Assembly: GCF_001949145.1 (NCBI RefSeq)
Contig: NW_019091375.1
Coordinates: 2,915,496-2,939,749, forward strand
Reading direction: 5' to 3'
From: Acanthaster planci
Lineage: Eukaryota; Echinodermata; Asteroidea; Valvatida; Acanthasteridae
Length of the DNA stretch: 24,254 nucleotides
Shown: in pieces, positions 1-10,302 of the stretch
Numbering within the stretch: the first letter of the stretch is position 1
Layout of the letters: each line of letters begins with the position of its first letter
Translations under genes and position numbers: made by a program
Notes under the pieces: generated by a model
The model's database searches: none
The model's input: the letters and a program-made list of their open reading frames with translations, nothing else
What the model was told of the DNA's origin: nothing

Positions 1-150
1 CCCGCCTCTCGCCGCGACCTACCCGCATCCGCCTCCCGCCTGACCACCCGCATCCGCCTCCCGCCCGACCACCCGCCTCTCGCCGCAACCTACCCGCATC
101 CGCCTCCCGCCTCATCCGGAGGCCTCACTGCCTCCCGCCTCAAACCGCTT
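1..150. repeat. GC-rich minisatellite with higher-order unit
   Basis: C-rich tandem repeat built from two related monomers, CCCGCATCCGCCTCCCGCC plus a short linker (about 25 bp) and CCCGCCTCTCGCCGC plus a linker (about 21 bp). They alternate so that the block starting at base 1 recurs at base 72, a 71-bp higher-order period. The array runs off the left edge and decays after about 120 into degenerate CCTCCCGCCTCA pieces. There is no coding signal. Confidence 0.85.
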
Positions 151-739
151 CATCTGGAGGTCGATTAGCTCCACTATAACTACTAGAGAGGCATGAGTGT
201 TGAGTGGGGACGAATTAATGCAGTCCACAGTATGAAACCCCTTCTTTTGAAAGTTCATGTCCTCTGCCTTTTGCAATCGTGGGACCTTCATGGCGTTTCT
301 TTAAGTTAAGGCTAAAATGTCGAGCTTGCCCATTTCAGGAAAAATGGAAACGAAACAGTGCTCCCAACGGTCTTGTTTCGAGGGGATGTAACAATCACCT
401 CTGCCCCGAATCTGTCAACAGATACAACTATGAAGTGAAAACACAACCCCCCCATCTCGTGTTTGATGGGTAGTGCGAAAACCTGTAGGGACGTTGCACG
501 GACAATCATTACACAGTTTGTGTCGTGTGATAAGTCTCATATTTCATTGTCCATTTGTGTATTGTGTAATAGCAAGCACCCCTCATCGGCGCCTGTGCAC
601 AATGTGTCACAAAAACAATACAAACCACCTAGAAATGTATTTCTGGAAAGTGCAGCTGCTTCGGCTCTGGTTCTGTTTCTTGCCAGTGACAAACCTCCTT
701 GACAAACTATGTGCAAGATTTCATGGCGAGCTGACATGG
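151..739. other. no recognisable gene
   Basis: Unique-looking sequence between the minisatellite and the tandem array. Short overlapping frames exist on both strands (for example 279-473, 463-702 and 473-769 on plus) but none shows a domain, a splice-consistent partner or a compositional bias. I see nothing else here. Confidence 0.5.
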
Positions 740-1640
740 ACGTTGTGGTGCTTTAAAGGAGAAGCTTGAAACGTCATTGCCAAATGATGTCACTGTTGTC
801 TTTCACACTTCCCTTTTCGGCCATCTGGCAATTTTCAACGCAATCGGTGTTGAACTCCACGAGATGTAGTGCACCCGCAATGTTACGTGACTCGTCAAAT
901 GATAAAGTCAATTTCTCGTCAGGTCAATTCCGGTCTAAACCACGTCCCTTAGGTATATGAAGTCTCAACCAAATCAGACCCATACTTCAGAAAATACTGT
1001 GCCTTGCAGAGTGCGCCTTTAATGTCACGTGACTTGTCACTTGATGACGTCATCACCACATGGTGTCACTTTTCGTCTGTATCATTTTCTTTTCTAGCTT
1101 TACACGAAGTTCCAACCCAATTGTTCATGTACATCATATCATACCACGTGACGTGACACCCGATGACGTCATTATCAGATGATATCACTATTCGTCTATG
1201 ACACTTCCCTTCCTAGATTATTATGCAAAATATCAACCGAATCGGACTTGGACTTCACAAGATATGGGGCTTCAAAGGATGCGCGTTAAATGCCACGTGA
1301 CCTGTCACCAGATGACTTCAGCATCATATCGTGTTCATTTTGGTCTATACAACGTCTGCTGTATTATACCTGGAAGGTTTCAGCTCAACCGAGCATGCAC
1401 TTCAGGAGTTGTAGTGTTCTTGAGAGTAGATCTTTAATGTCATGTGGCCCATCACCTGTTGACGTCATCACCGAGTTGTGTCAATTGTATTCTATAACAC
1501 CTCTCTTTCTACACACCCAGTTTTCAACTCAATCAGACATGTATTTCTGAGGATAGGGAGAATTGAAGTTTGCACTTTTAATGTGACCCCGATGACGTCA
1601 CAGTGACGATTTTCTCAGACACCATTGTTGGCTGACGGAC
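740..1640. repeat. diverged tandem array with E-box/CRE pair, left copy
   Basis: About six diverged units of roughly 120-150 bp. Each unit has a CACGTG-like E-box palindrome, then a TGACGTCA-like palindrome exactly 19 bp later (start to start), then a segment like TTCGTCTATGACACTTCCC, then one like TTTCAACCCAATCGGACATG with ACTTCAGGAGAT, then TTTAATGTCACGTGAC opening the next unit. E-box/CRE-like starts are 884/903 (degenerate), 1026/1045, 1145/1164, 1294/1313 (TGACTTCA) and 1441/1460 (CATGTG). A shortened last unit has TGACGTCA at 1593. Perfect TGACGTCA occurs at 1045, 1164, 1460 and 1593. The same family recurs at 17760-18110. It is not coding. Whether the sites bind bZIP and bHLH factors is inference. 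Confidence 0.85.
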
Positions 1641-2918
1641 TACATATGTACCCAATAAACGAAGTCAGTCAGATAGATAAGTGCCTCAGTCTTTGATGAT
1701 TACCAAGTTAGACAAAATTAACAATTCTCCACATAAGCTCAGCAGTTTGGGCAGTCAGCTGTAGCGGTGTCACTCTTCTTCGCTGAATGTCTCCGGTGCA
1801 TTACAGCCGACCGCCAAGCGGAGGAACTCATCTCAGCCAACAGTTGCTGGTCAACACTACAGGCGTAATTAGTTCGCCACTGCGGGACACCCTTCTTTCA
1901 TCCCAGCTGTCACTCTCTGATGACGAGGCACTAGGTCAAGACTGAGCCACAGAATCCCCAGCCGCTAGGAGCAGCGTTGACCCCGTCGAAGTCAGGGATG
2001 AGGAGGATTTTGGATCTTTCGATAGGTGTTTGGGGTTTTAGAAGGTTATCTGTTGGAACGGGGCGGAATTCGGGGTTCAGGGGTTCTTTTTTGCAGGCCC
2101 AGCTGTCCGAACTCTCCTCAGTTGAAAAACCAAACGGACTCGGTTGACAGGAACACACGGTACAATTCACTCCGTTGGAAAAATGCGTGGGGTCAGGAGG
2201 GTATGTGGGAGGGTGTGCCTTGGGATGAAGGGAAATAAGATTTTTTTCCCAACCCAATTTTTTTTTTTGGGGGGGGGAGCAAAGCACCAATAGGCCTCCC
2301 CATCCGCAAATGGATAAGATCGTAATATGTCAACATACAACTGTAAATCAAAATGCAAAACATTGGGCGCTACGCCCAGAGTTTCACGGTGTGATCAGTC
2401 TCCCTTTTTTCTTGTGTCTTTTTTGTATCTTTCCTTTTTGCTGGCGGCGAGGGGCTCCTTAAATGCATGCACACTGCCGTCAACCACAGCACCACAAAAA
2501 GTAATCGAGGTATTTCGAAAATTCTGTGTTGAAACGCCATCATCCATGGACCTCTGATGTTCAACATCCTTAAAACTCGCTGTCAATTCCAGTGAAATGT
2601 AACAATTGAATAGTCATAATTCCTTTATATTCAGTATGAGAGACATACCACTCAAAAAGTCAGAGAAAATGGGAAATCAATTGAATATTCTCATTCCAGT
2701 TAAAAGGAAAAGCCCTCAGAAAAACTTTATAAGTACAAAACAGAAAAGAAAAATATTTTTCAGTACCTTTGTATTTTCTACCAACAAATGGTAATGTTCC
2801 ATAAGAAATTTGTCATTTCAACCTATACTGCAACTGATCAAAACCTTAAACATGTCGAACCCCCCAAAAAACAACAAAAAAGCAAAATATATTCCACTGT
2901 TTCCGAACTTGTTAAATA
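1641..2918. other. no recognisable gene; homopolymer tract
   Basis: A small open frame at 1787-1945 on plus (53 codons with stop, serine/leucine rich, acidic end) has somewhat non-random composition but no recognised domain. The overlapping minus frame 2290-1931 is proline-rich and crosses a run of T followed by G near 2258-2278, which suggests chance. There is no splice-linked partner for either. The stretch 2600-2918 is AT-rich with nothing visible. Confidence 0.4.
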
Positions 2919-3139
2919 TACACTACTAAAAAAGTTAAAAGGACCAATTTTGTTTTGTGTATACTTTTTTATATTAGATATTTTACTGCTGAAAATGTGC
3001 ATTTGATGTTTTGAAACAGTTTTCTTTTAATTTTTTATTCAAATGAGAACACCCTCTAGAAACGAAAGAACTAGACCCCACTCATTGCTTGGAAATGAAA
3101 AATTAAGAAAAAAGTGGTCCTTAACTTTTTTGAGTGGTA
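2919..3139. mobile_element. TA-flanked MITE, Tc1/mariner-like
   Basis: Terminal inverted repeats: the left end (from about 2921) reads CACTACTAAAAAAGTTAAAA followed by GGACCA. The right end (3115-3137, read on minus) is CCACTCAAAAAAGTTAA followed by GGACCA. Both ends are bordered by TATA, which fits a TA target duplication. The roughly 220-bp AT-rich interior has no ORF. A TA target and A/T-rich TIRs are typical of non-autonomous Tc1/mariner elements, but the superfamily assignment is inferred because no transposase is present. It lies about 70 bp downstream of gene B exon 2, inside the predicted intron 2. Confidence 0.75.
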
Positions 3140-3209
3140 TATTGTTTCAAAGCAAACCTCTCCAGTTCAGTTCAACAGCATTCATTTATCGAGTATCAGG
3201 ATAACTCAC

Positions 3210-3359
3210 CAGCTTGGCTACATGCCCCCTTTCCCGGGCAACGCTCCCGTATCTCCCGCATGACTTGTTTCATCCAGTGATCCGGGTTTTCAGGATCGGG
3301 TTTCGGTGGGGGACCGAAGTAACATGTCCTCGTCGTGCCCTCCACACCACTCGTTAACA
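3210..3359 (-). CDS. gene B exon 2: 49-codon N-terminal module (partial gene)
   Basis: Exon of a second copy of the secreted discoidin gene. On minus, the acceptor is CTGTCTTTGATTCCAAG and the donor is CTG|GTGAGT; the exon is 150 nt and begins and ends in phase 1, exactly like gene A exon 2. It encodes 49 whole codons, 38 of them identical to gene A, including the invariant block RTCYFGPPPKPDP and DHWMKQVM. The first split codon (G from exon 1 plus TG) gives Val. Differences cluster at the C-terminal end, where gene A has a basic RYPGRRGR stretch and gene B has RCPGKGAC, gaining two cysteines. No known domain is recognised. The discoidin exons would lie left of the window, since none is found in 1-3200. 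Function is inferred only from the paralogue. Confidence 0.85.
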
Positions 3360-4670
3360 CTTGGAATCAAAGACAGTTAAATATCAACATCACGATAACT
3401 TTTCTAGGACGCGATTTGGCTAACCTTAGCATTATTATTATTTTTCTTAAATGCTTGAAACGTTTGTTCACTTTTTTTAGTAGTATTGTTATTTTGTGTA
3501 TCATAGTCCGTTTCATAATAGCTACAATCAAAGGAAGGTAGATGTCAATCCTATCTGGATTTCCTCTGCGCGGTCAAATTAGTCCTTCATATCGCCAAAT
3601 CATTCGGGAGATATCTTAGTAAGTTGAAGTTAATTTACTCTGTTTTTTTCAGCGCCATTCACTTATATGCACACAGAATTGGAAGTGTCAATGCAATCTT
3701 TAGTGTATCAAGGGGAAAAGGTCTAGATTCTCTGTTAGAGAAGAATTACAGAAAAGTAGTTAGTGTCTTGAAGTTTTGACTTGTGCCAAAGGTTGGTGGA
3801 AAAACTTGACAATCCAAGATCTTTTCGTAGTGTTTTAAAATGGTGTGAGACATTTGCCAAAATGACATGTACATCCAAACATTTGTCAATCCTTGAGAAC
3901 TCACCGAAATGCTAGGTTTGCTTAGCAATATCTCACCTGAGAAAACTTCGCCGTCCAGAACATTTGTTTTGTTTGCCTATTTTGTAATTACATCTGTGTA
4001 ATTACAGCTGTCAAATCAAGGCAATTGGTTTGGACCAATGCCGTCCAGATTTCTTGTTCCGTTAAGTTTTTTTTTTCAGAAAATTGCCACTTGAATTTTG
4101 AATTTCCAAACGCTACTTTCAACTGCACATACAGTAACAGAATATTCCACACAATGTCCCCCTCCATGGCTTTCTGTCCCGGCTTTGCTCTCAAACGCCC
4201 ATTTCCGAGACAAAGTCAGCCCAAATTCTATACATTTCGGTGAACTCAATGTCAGTTGGGCCTAAACGCATGAGGCCATTAATTTCAAACGAACGCAGCA
4301 ACGAAACTAAGTGATGGATAGAACTGGACCGCAAGTGTGCTTTTAAGCGAATGCTTTTATACACATACCAAGTTTGGTTTACATTGAACCAATTTCTGAA
4401 ATATCCCAAAGAAGATTTCACATCAACCGCTCTTCGATGTTATTCTAATTTAAGGATTTGGCATTTTCGGTGATAACAGGTTAGACCTGAGATTTCAGAG
4501 TAAACCACGAAAAAAGGATGTTACCACAAATGCCCCAGTTACATAACTAGGCAGCTTATGATGTCAATTAATGTTAGTGAAGCAATTACTGTTATTTTCT
4601 GCAGAAATATTCACTGCCAAATAGAGTGGGAATTACTTAGACTTAAACATGAAACAAAGATTGGGCTTAC
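3360..4670 (-). other. gene B intron 1
   Basis: Predicted intron between the signal-peptide exon and the module exon, with donor GTAAGC at 4670-4665 and acceptor CCAAG ending at 3360. The 50-60 bp next to exon 2 remains alignable with the matching flank of gene A exon 2 (shared CTGTCTTTG/ATGTCTTTG tract and an AGTYATCRTGAT-like block). I see no further exon or clear mobile element. There is a T-run near 4066-4077. Confidence 0.7.
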
Positions 4671-4716
4671 CTGCTATTGCAGAGACAATCACAATCCAAG
4701 CGGCCTTTTTGTTCAT
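4671..4716 (-). CDS. gene B exon 1: signal peptide
   Basis: The first coding exon starts at ATG 4716-4714 and reads MNKKAAWIVIVSAIA, then one base before the donor GCAG|GTAAGC. The design is a short lysine-rich n-region followed by a hydrophobic core, as in a secretory signal peptide. It is 46 nt long and ends in phase 1, the same as gene A exon 1, and so joins in frame to exon 2 at 3359. Stops lie in frame shortly upstream, so this ATG is the likely start. Sequence identity with the gene A signal peptide is low apart from the IVS core, as is usual for signal peptides. Expression cannot be judged from sequence. Confidence 0.8.
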
Positions 4717-7700
4717 TGTCACAAACTACCGATGCTGAATTATGAGAAGCAATGCCGGAGATTACCCGTATTTATCACTGACTCCCAAACCTCCCCGGAC
4801 GGTCTCAAGGCCAGCTGAACCGGTAGACTGTCAAACATGATAGTGTCATGCGATGAAATATTAATGGCATTTTGCAACAAAACGTCAAACATATCTATTG
4901 ACAACTGTGCGATATGTTAATTTTTGTTACGTCCACAGGATAAGCACGACGTAGGTTGCATTTATAAAACAGACATTAAAATATCATATGTGCTAAAATC
5001 CTCATATAACAAGGCAGTTTTGAACGTTACTTTTAGTAATAATGGATTCAGTCACTGGTAGATATTTCAAGAGTGCTTTTGCAAAATAATTCTGTGACTT
5101 TTAACAAGAAATTTTTAATTGATATTTACTGATAAAAACATGTCGTTAAAAACATTAAAACATTGAAAAGAATCCAGCTTTGGCTGTAGCTTTGGTGTGG
5201 CTTTGCTGTAGAAAAAAATCTGGTTTAAAAGCAGACGGCTATCCCTGATAAGTTGCATTGAGTGCAAACGTTTTCTCGTCTATCCTATTTCAAAGGGATA
5301 GACAAGAAAAATTAATAAAATAAACATATATAAAATAGATTGAAGGTATACGTTAACAATTTAAAACATTATCCTTGAACTTAACTGAAAAACTAAAAGT
5401 GGCAGTATCACAAAATAAGCTTCCATTTTAAACATTTTTCAAGCTAGACAACAGTATGTGGGTGTGTGTGGGGGAGGGGGCTACAGTCTCCATGCCCTGT
5501 AGAGCCACATTGATCCCCGTGTCACCGCTGCCCAATTAAGCAAATATCTGTAATAATTCAACCATTCAACGACAAAAAGATGAAGGATGTATTTTCCAAG
5601 TTTGTTTTTACGAGATCTACCTTTTTCAAGTTTTTTTTCCCTTTGGGATATTGCTTTTCAGATCGTTCTCTGTGATCTATTTCTTGAAACATTGCCTCCA
5701 TGTTGGAAACATTTGCTTTTACGAGGAATATTTTTCCAAAGTTTTTCCCCAGGAGATTTGTTTTTCAATTTTTTTTACGAGATATCAAAAGGTGAACAGT
5801 GACCCAATTACTGTTTATCGATGACTTTGCTTCACCCATGTGAAGAACTGTGTATGTGTGAACGTTGTGAATGTGTCAAAAGAAATGGCCGTCGGGTATT
5901 TTCATGGGTACTGCGTCCTTGTGAAGCGTTGTGTGCGCGCCATCAGCTACGCATCGGGCAATGATTTCACACTCATTTCCAACACCATTAAAAGCATTGC
6001 ACTCTCTTTGGATTTCTTTTATTTGAGGTTCGAGTCTCAACGTCAAACTCTGGGAACCTACAGCTTAACGGTGTCTGGTACCCAGAACAAACAGATTCTG
6101 ACTGTGTTTATCACCCGTCACGCGATCGTGAACTAACCGCTGTTATAAATAATTGGCCGTGTTGAGATGACCAAAATAGAAACCAGTCTTTCAAGGACAA
6201 AAGTAAATTTTGAATTGCCTGCATTGATAGATAGACCAATGAATGGTTGAGGTGAGTGAGCCTTGTAGGAAAACTGGGTCTCAAAAGATGCGCTTCTGAG
6301 AAGACTCCATTAGACCGGCCCAGTAAAAGGCTATAAAAATATATCTCGTAAAACGTAATTTTAAAAAATAACTCGTAAAAATTATACAAAATATGCCTTG
6401 TTAAAAAAAGTTTAAAAATTAGCCTTTTTTGTCTCTTTGCACCAGAGCATATGGCCTCTTGCATTTCTAAACTTTGAAATACATATCTTGGTATGTTTGC
6501 ATATGCTAAAAATATAGGTTTAAAATAAAAACAGGATACGCACACAAAATTTTAATTTTACAAAATTTGAAGATTTTGACGCATTTTGATGTCTCAAAAT
6601 TCTCTAAACATGCCACACGTTGATACAACCTTTACCCTGATTTTAATTCAACGAAAATAATAATGAAGAAGGACTTGTTTGTATTATCTTGATATTCGGC
6701 ACAGTAATATATGCTCGGTGACATCTGTGTACTGATGGATACACCTGTCAACTGGTTTCAAACAGTGGCGATACTCATGTTCCAGCACTCGTCAATAGAT
6801 AATTATGATCACCATGGTAACACCATCACTGGTTAATCTTTACGGTGCTTTATGGGTAGGCATTGTGATAGCTCTTTACGGAGCTGGGCCACTGACAGTC
6901 CTTTGTTCAATACCCAGAGCCATGTTTACCACCATCCAAGGGGGCTATAAATATATATTTCAAATATGACGTAACCCTGTTTGCAACCATACGCGAAAAG
7001 ACAGCTCAATGATCTATAGCAGCATTTAAGCCCTGTTAGGCTTGATGTTTTGAGACAATTGGTCTACAACGAATTCCATTGTGTACACGGTGGCAGAAAC
7101 GCTTAGCGGCGTATCCAACTTTTGGCGTTGGGGGAAGGGGCAACAGTATGTTCAATTTTCACAACGTTGGTGGCAAAATGACCCCAAAGAGTTACTCTAA
7201 AAACTCCTAACGGCTGAGCTCCTGGAAAAATGTACTGCATCGATACCGGGAACAAGCTCTCGAGGGGAGGAGCGGATTCCGTCTCCAGCTTAGCAGGGTT
7301 AACGCTCGAAAAGTAAATGAAACCATGGTGTGGTCCATTCAGGTTCGTGGTCAACGGTTTTTTTAATGCACATCTCACCATGGTTCGTGCTGTACGTTTT
7401 AGTCAAATTAAATGATGTCCATTAGTTTGAGACTGTAATTCGTGCTTTGAGCCTCCTTCATTCTTATCGTCACAGAATGACCATCATGATGGCACCAAAT
7501 ATGAAAGTACAATGAAAAAGCAGTTTAATTACGAAATTAAGTGCAAGATTTTCCACAGTGATAAGGACAACGCAATCGTAACATCCAACATGATAATTAA
7601 CAAGAATAAATGTGCAGCGATGCAAAGTATTAAGAAAATGCACGTCTGTTTAATGCACCCGTGTCCTTCTCATCGACGCTTTTCTCTGCCTCTGAAATCG

Positions 7701-8410
7701 GAAATTGTGGTACCTTTTGGGTCAATGTTGACGCAGATTTCCAGTTTCATGAGCAAAACCGGAATACCTTTCCTACATATATCACTTATTTAGCGGAAGT
7801 TTTAGAGTAAGGAGCAGTTGGAACCTGAGCCGTACAACTTTGCATTCGTCACTCATGCATATTTATGAGTCCCTTTTGAAATAATGTGCATTTAAATTTC
7901 ACATTTTGAAACACTACAATTGCCAGTATCTTTCAAGAAGGCTAAAATTTGGGAGAGCCCCCCAAATCCTTCAACATAAGAACTACGAGGAAGGAAATCT
8001 GAACTGCAAATGTTGCCAGCAATTTCAGGTTCTTACCGAGAACAACCCGGTGAACCGTATCCGTTTGCTTACAAGACTGTGTTTGTGCCAAAAGTAGAGT
8101 GACTTGATTTCTGTGCATCTTACCTGAGAATCATTTACCACCATTAATTGTAAACAAAGCGTGAAAACAAAGATTTGCAATCTTAATTAAAGAGCTGAGT
8201 GGAACAATGTCTGTGAATATAAGTTGGCCTTTTCTTCATCGGGAATTATTAGCTGCTCGTGCAAAGCTTCACAAATGTGTGTTAACACATACATTTCACA
8301 CCATCACACCATTATATTTATCTATAACTTTTCAGAGCAACTGCATCCTTGTCAGGTGTCTGCTACAAAGCCTTCTAGTAATGGGAGGCATCCAAGGAGC
8401 ATCCATAGAG
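4717..8410. other. intergenic DNA upstream of gene B, no gene recognised
   Basis: AT-rich sequence. Items seen: a 15-bp stem hairpin at 5271-5310; T-rich diverged repeats around 5590-5790 containing TTTTTACGAGAT twice, with inverted CTCGTAAAA copies at about 6345 and 6372; and a run of G near 5470-5480. Several frames of 90-144 codons (minus 6545-6111, plus 5840-6136, minus 7381-7103, plus 7512-7793) have no recognisable domains and AT-driven composition. I do not call them genes. A minus-strand TTATAAAT-like motif near 4960-4970 is about 250 bp upstream of the gene B start, too far to assign as its TATA box with confidence. Confidence 0.5.
5271..5310. repeat. short hairpin
   Basis: TTTTCTCGTCTATCC and its near-perfect reverse complement GGATAGACAAGAAAA (14 of 15 paired) are separated by about 10 bases (TATTTCAAAG region). 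It is isolated, with no terminator or RNA-gene context. Confidence 0.6.
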
Positions 8411-8432
8411 CCCCCCCCCCTCTCTCTCTCTC
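8411..8432. repeat. C-run and (TC)n microsatellite, left flank
   Basis: Ten Cs followed by about six TC dinucleotides, ending at an N (8433). It directly abuts the left edge of the LINE-like segment, whose right edge also abuts a (TC)n tract. Confidence 0.9.
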
Positions 8433-8433
8433 N

Positions 8434-9204
8434 CATTTCAATTTCAATGTCAATGATCTTGTTGGTACATTTTTTCCAATTAATGATCTCTTTGTACTTT
8501 AATTTGTGCTTCTTGGTCTTCTTATGACTATTCAGTAACTTCTTGTTTGTATTCATTCTTCATTTGTGTTTTTCACACAATGTGTTTTTCAACCTTATTT
8601 ACGTGTTTTTTTCCTTTGTTTATAAATCTTAGATAATTGTTATATTAACGGCTCCTCTTTACTGTGGTCAATCGTAGGATAACAAGGCTCATCTAATCAC
8701 TGTTCTCTCCCCCTCCCGTCCCATTTCCCTTCCAGGAGCTTGGCCACGGCAGTGGGCAAATTTGCCCACGTCCAGAGATGCCGGTGGCCTACTCCGCCCC
8801 TTCTCCCACCTCCCCTCTCTCAGCCTGAGTCCGGGGCAGCAGCTTGCCTCGGCGAGACATGGGCCGTAGTCCCTCTGCCTCGTGACGCAGGCCCTCCACC
8901 TCTCCTTCTTGTAACCCCCCCAGCCACATAGAATTTTTTTCATTAGTAACTTGGTCAATAGTGTATATTTCCTCCCATGTATTGTACAATGTACCTGACT
9001 ATATTTTGCTGCTGTTGTTTTTTCTCTTTTGTTTACCCTACCTGTCTTCTTCTCGATTGTAATAATTTCAACTGTTGACGGTTGTAACCGGTTATATTGT
9101 ATCTCTAACAAATCTTTTATGTGTAAATATTCTAATTTCTTGAAACTTATTGTGTTTTTGTTCATTTTCAATGGAATGAAATAAAGTTTCCATTTGAAAA
9201 GTCA

Positions 9205-9207
<3 letters not shown>
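8434..9207 (+). mobile_element. truncated LINE-like 3' end in (TC)n
   Basis: A segment bounded on both sides by (TC)n. Its right end looks like a non-LTR retrotransposon 3' end: an AATAAA at 9180-9185, a stem-loop TTTTCAATGGAA (9165-9176) pairing with TTCCATTTGAAAA (9188-9200), then GTCAAAG running straight into the dinucleotide repeat. The interior has a pyrimidine-rich block (8700-8930) and an AT-rich tail, with no intact reverse transcriptase. Some Tx1-clade elements are known to insert specifically into (TC)n microsatellites, and the bracketing tracts fit that. However, LINE tails that end in simple repeats could give a similar picture. The 774-bp length would mean 5' truncation. Confidence 0.5.
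8752..8769. repeat. perfect 18-bp palindrome
   Basis: GTGGGCAAATTTGCCCAC is its own reverse complement. It sits within the pyrimidine-rich part of the LINE-like segment. No function can be assigned. Confidence 0.8.
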
Positions 9208-9297
<90 letters not shown>

Positions 9298-9314
9298 CAT
9301 ATATATATATATAT
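9208..9314. repeat. (CT)n-(AT)n compound microsatellite
   Basis: About 28 CT units from 9208 to about 9263 are followed by (AT)n to about 9290, then an imperfect TTATATACATATAT continuation to 9314. Length in the assembly may be unreliable. Confidence 0.95.
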
Positions 9315-9427
9315 CTATTTATACTTGTGCAGCAGTCGCTTGAATATCAGTCCAAAAGATAACTTTTACAAACACAGTGCACGTGTATTAAAATTTACAG
9401 ATTATTGCGTCGTCAGAACGGAAGTTA

Positions 9428-10302
9428 GGCACCAAGTCAAAATAGAAACGGTTCATGAAGTGGGAAACAATACATAAACGATAAGCTCCTTACCCGCTTC
9501 ATTGTAAAGCGGGCAACGATAGGGAGTCACTAGCTAAATGCTTGTGGTTTGATGAACACCACTCCTGGGTGATGTTTTCTAACAATAGAGAGCTTTAAGG
9601 ATTACACTCCATAGTGGCTGGTGGTTGAGTCAGTAGAGCTGTTTATCAACGGCTGAGACCCCAGCCCATTAATATGTCAACAATTTGGGGTTGGGGATGG
9701 GTTTATACTACCGTTTACATAGATAAGGATTTTCCTTCAGTTTGCCACGCTACCCTTACCAACATTAGTCGGTTTTTCTTATTTCATTTTTTAGATTGAT
9801 TTTGAAGTCCTCTGATTGTTGCATCTATAATGTTCTCCATTTCCTTTATTGTCTAATCCAATTATTGACAAATCTGTGATGTGGAAATCACTGTCTGACA
9901 GTGCTACATTTTGGGAACGAAAACTACAGATCTTAATTTAGTGACACAAGACTTAGTGATGCACATAGGCCTGTTGACTCTGATGGAGTTAGTCTTTTGT
10001 TAAGAGATTAATTGCTTCCCCTTCTGAATAAGCTGTGCTAAGCCTGTGGATGAACTGGCCCTATTTACACAACAACGCCGATGCACAAAACCATTCATGG
10101 TAAGCTGGGAGTCAGGGCTTTTGTACCAAGGTGGGGGAAATGGTGGTATGCATCAAAGAGGTTGCTGCATAGCCAACTCCTTTTCGGGAAACGCTCTCTT
10201 GCAATCATTGCCCACTTGCAGTTGAACCGGGCAATGGTTTGAAAGGAGATTAAGGGCAATCATTTTCCGCTTGGGGAACCTTTTCTATTTTGACTTGGCG
10301 CC
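9428..10302. mobile_element. PIF/Harbinger-like non-autonomous transposon
   Basis: The 27-bp terminal inverted repeats match at 25 positions: left 9428-9454 begins GGCACCAAGTCAAAATAGAA, and right 10302-10276, read on minus, begins GGCGCCAAGTCAAAATAGAA. Inner similarity between the two ends continues more loosely (GGTTC, then AAG-GGAAA). Both ends are bordered by TTA, giving a 3-bp target duplication of the TWA type known for PIF/Harbinger elements. Sub-terminal hairpins are present: CCCGCTT/AAGCGGG around 9493-9514 and ATTGCCC/GGGCAAT around 10206-10236. The 875-bp body has no transposase frame, so it would depend on a source element elsewhere. Confidence 0.75.

Noticed and set aside
1931-2290. 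119-codon minus frame
   Set aside because: Starts inside a homopolymer tract and has no domain. I checked it as a possible gene B discoidin exon, but it lacks the LGM, VDL and GC motifs.
5840-6136. 98-codon plus frame
   Set aside because: No recognisable domain, no splice-linked partner and no conservation that can be seen within the window.
6111-6545. 144-codon minus frame
   Set aside because: AT-driven composition rich in F, L, Y and I, with no domain, no splice partner and no signal; it overlaps inverted T-rich repeats.
7103-7381. 92-codon minus frame
   Set aside because: Tested as a possible discoidin or module exon of a further paralogue; none of the diagnostic motifs or matching phases is present.
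8689-9171. 160-codon minus frame
   Set aside because: It is antisense to the LINE-like segment, running through its pyrimidine-rich block and 3' tail; no known domain.
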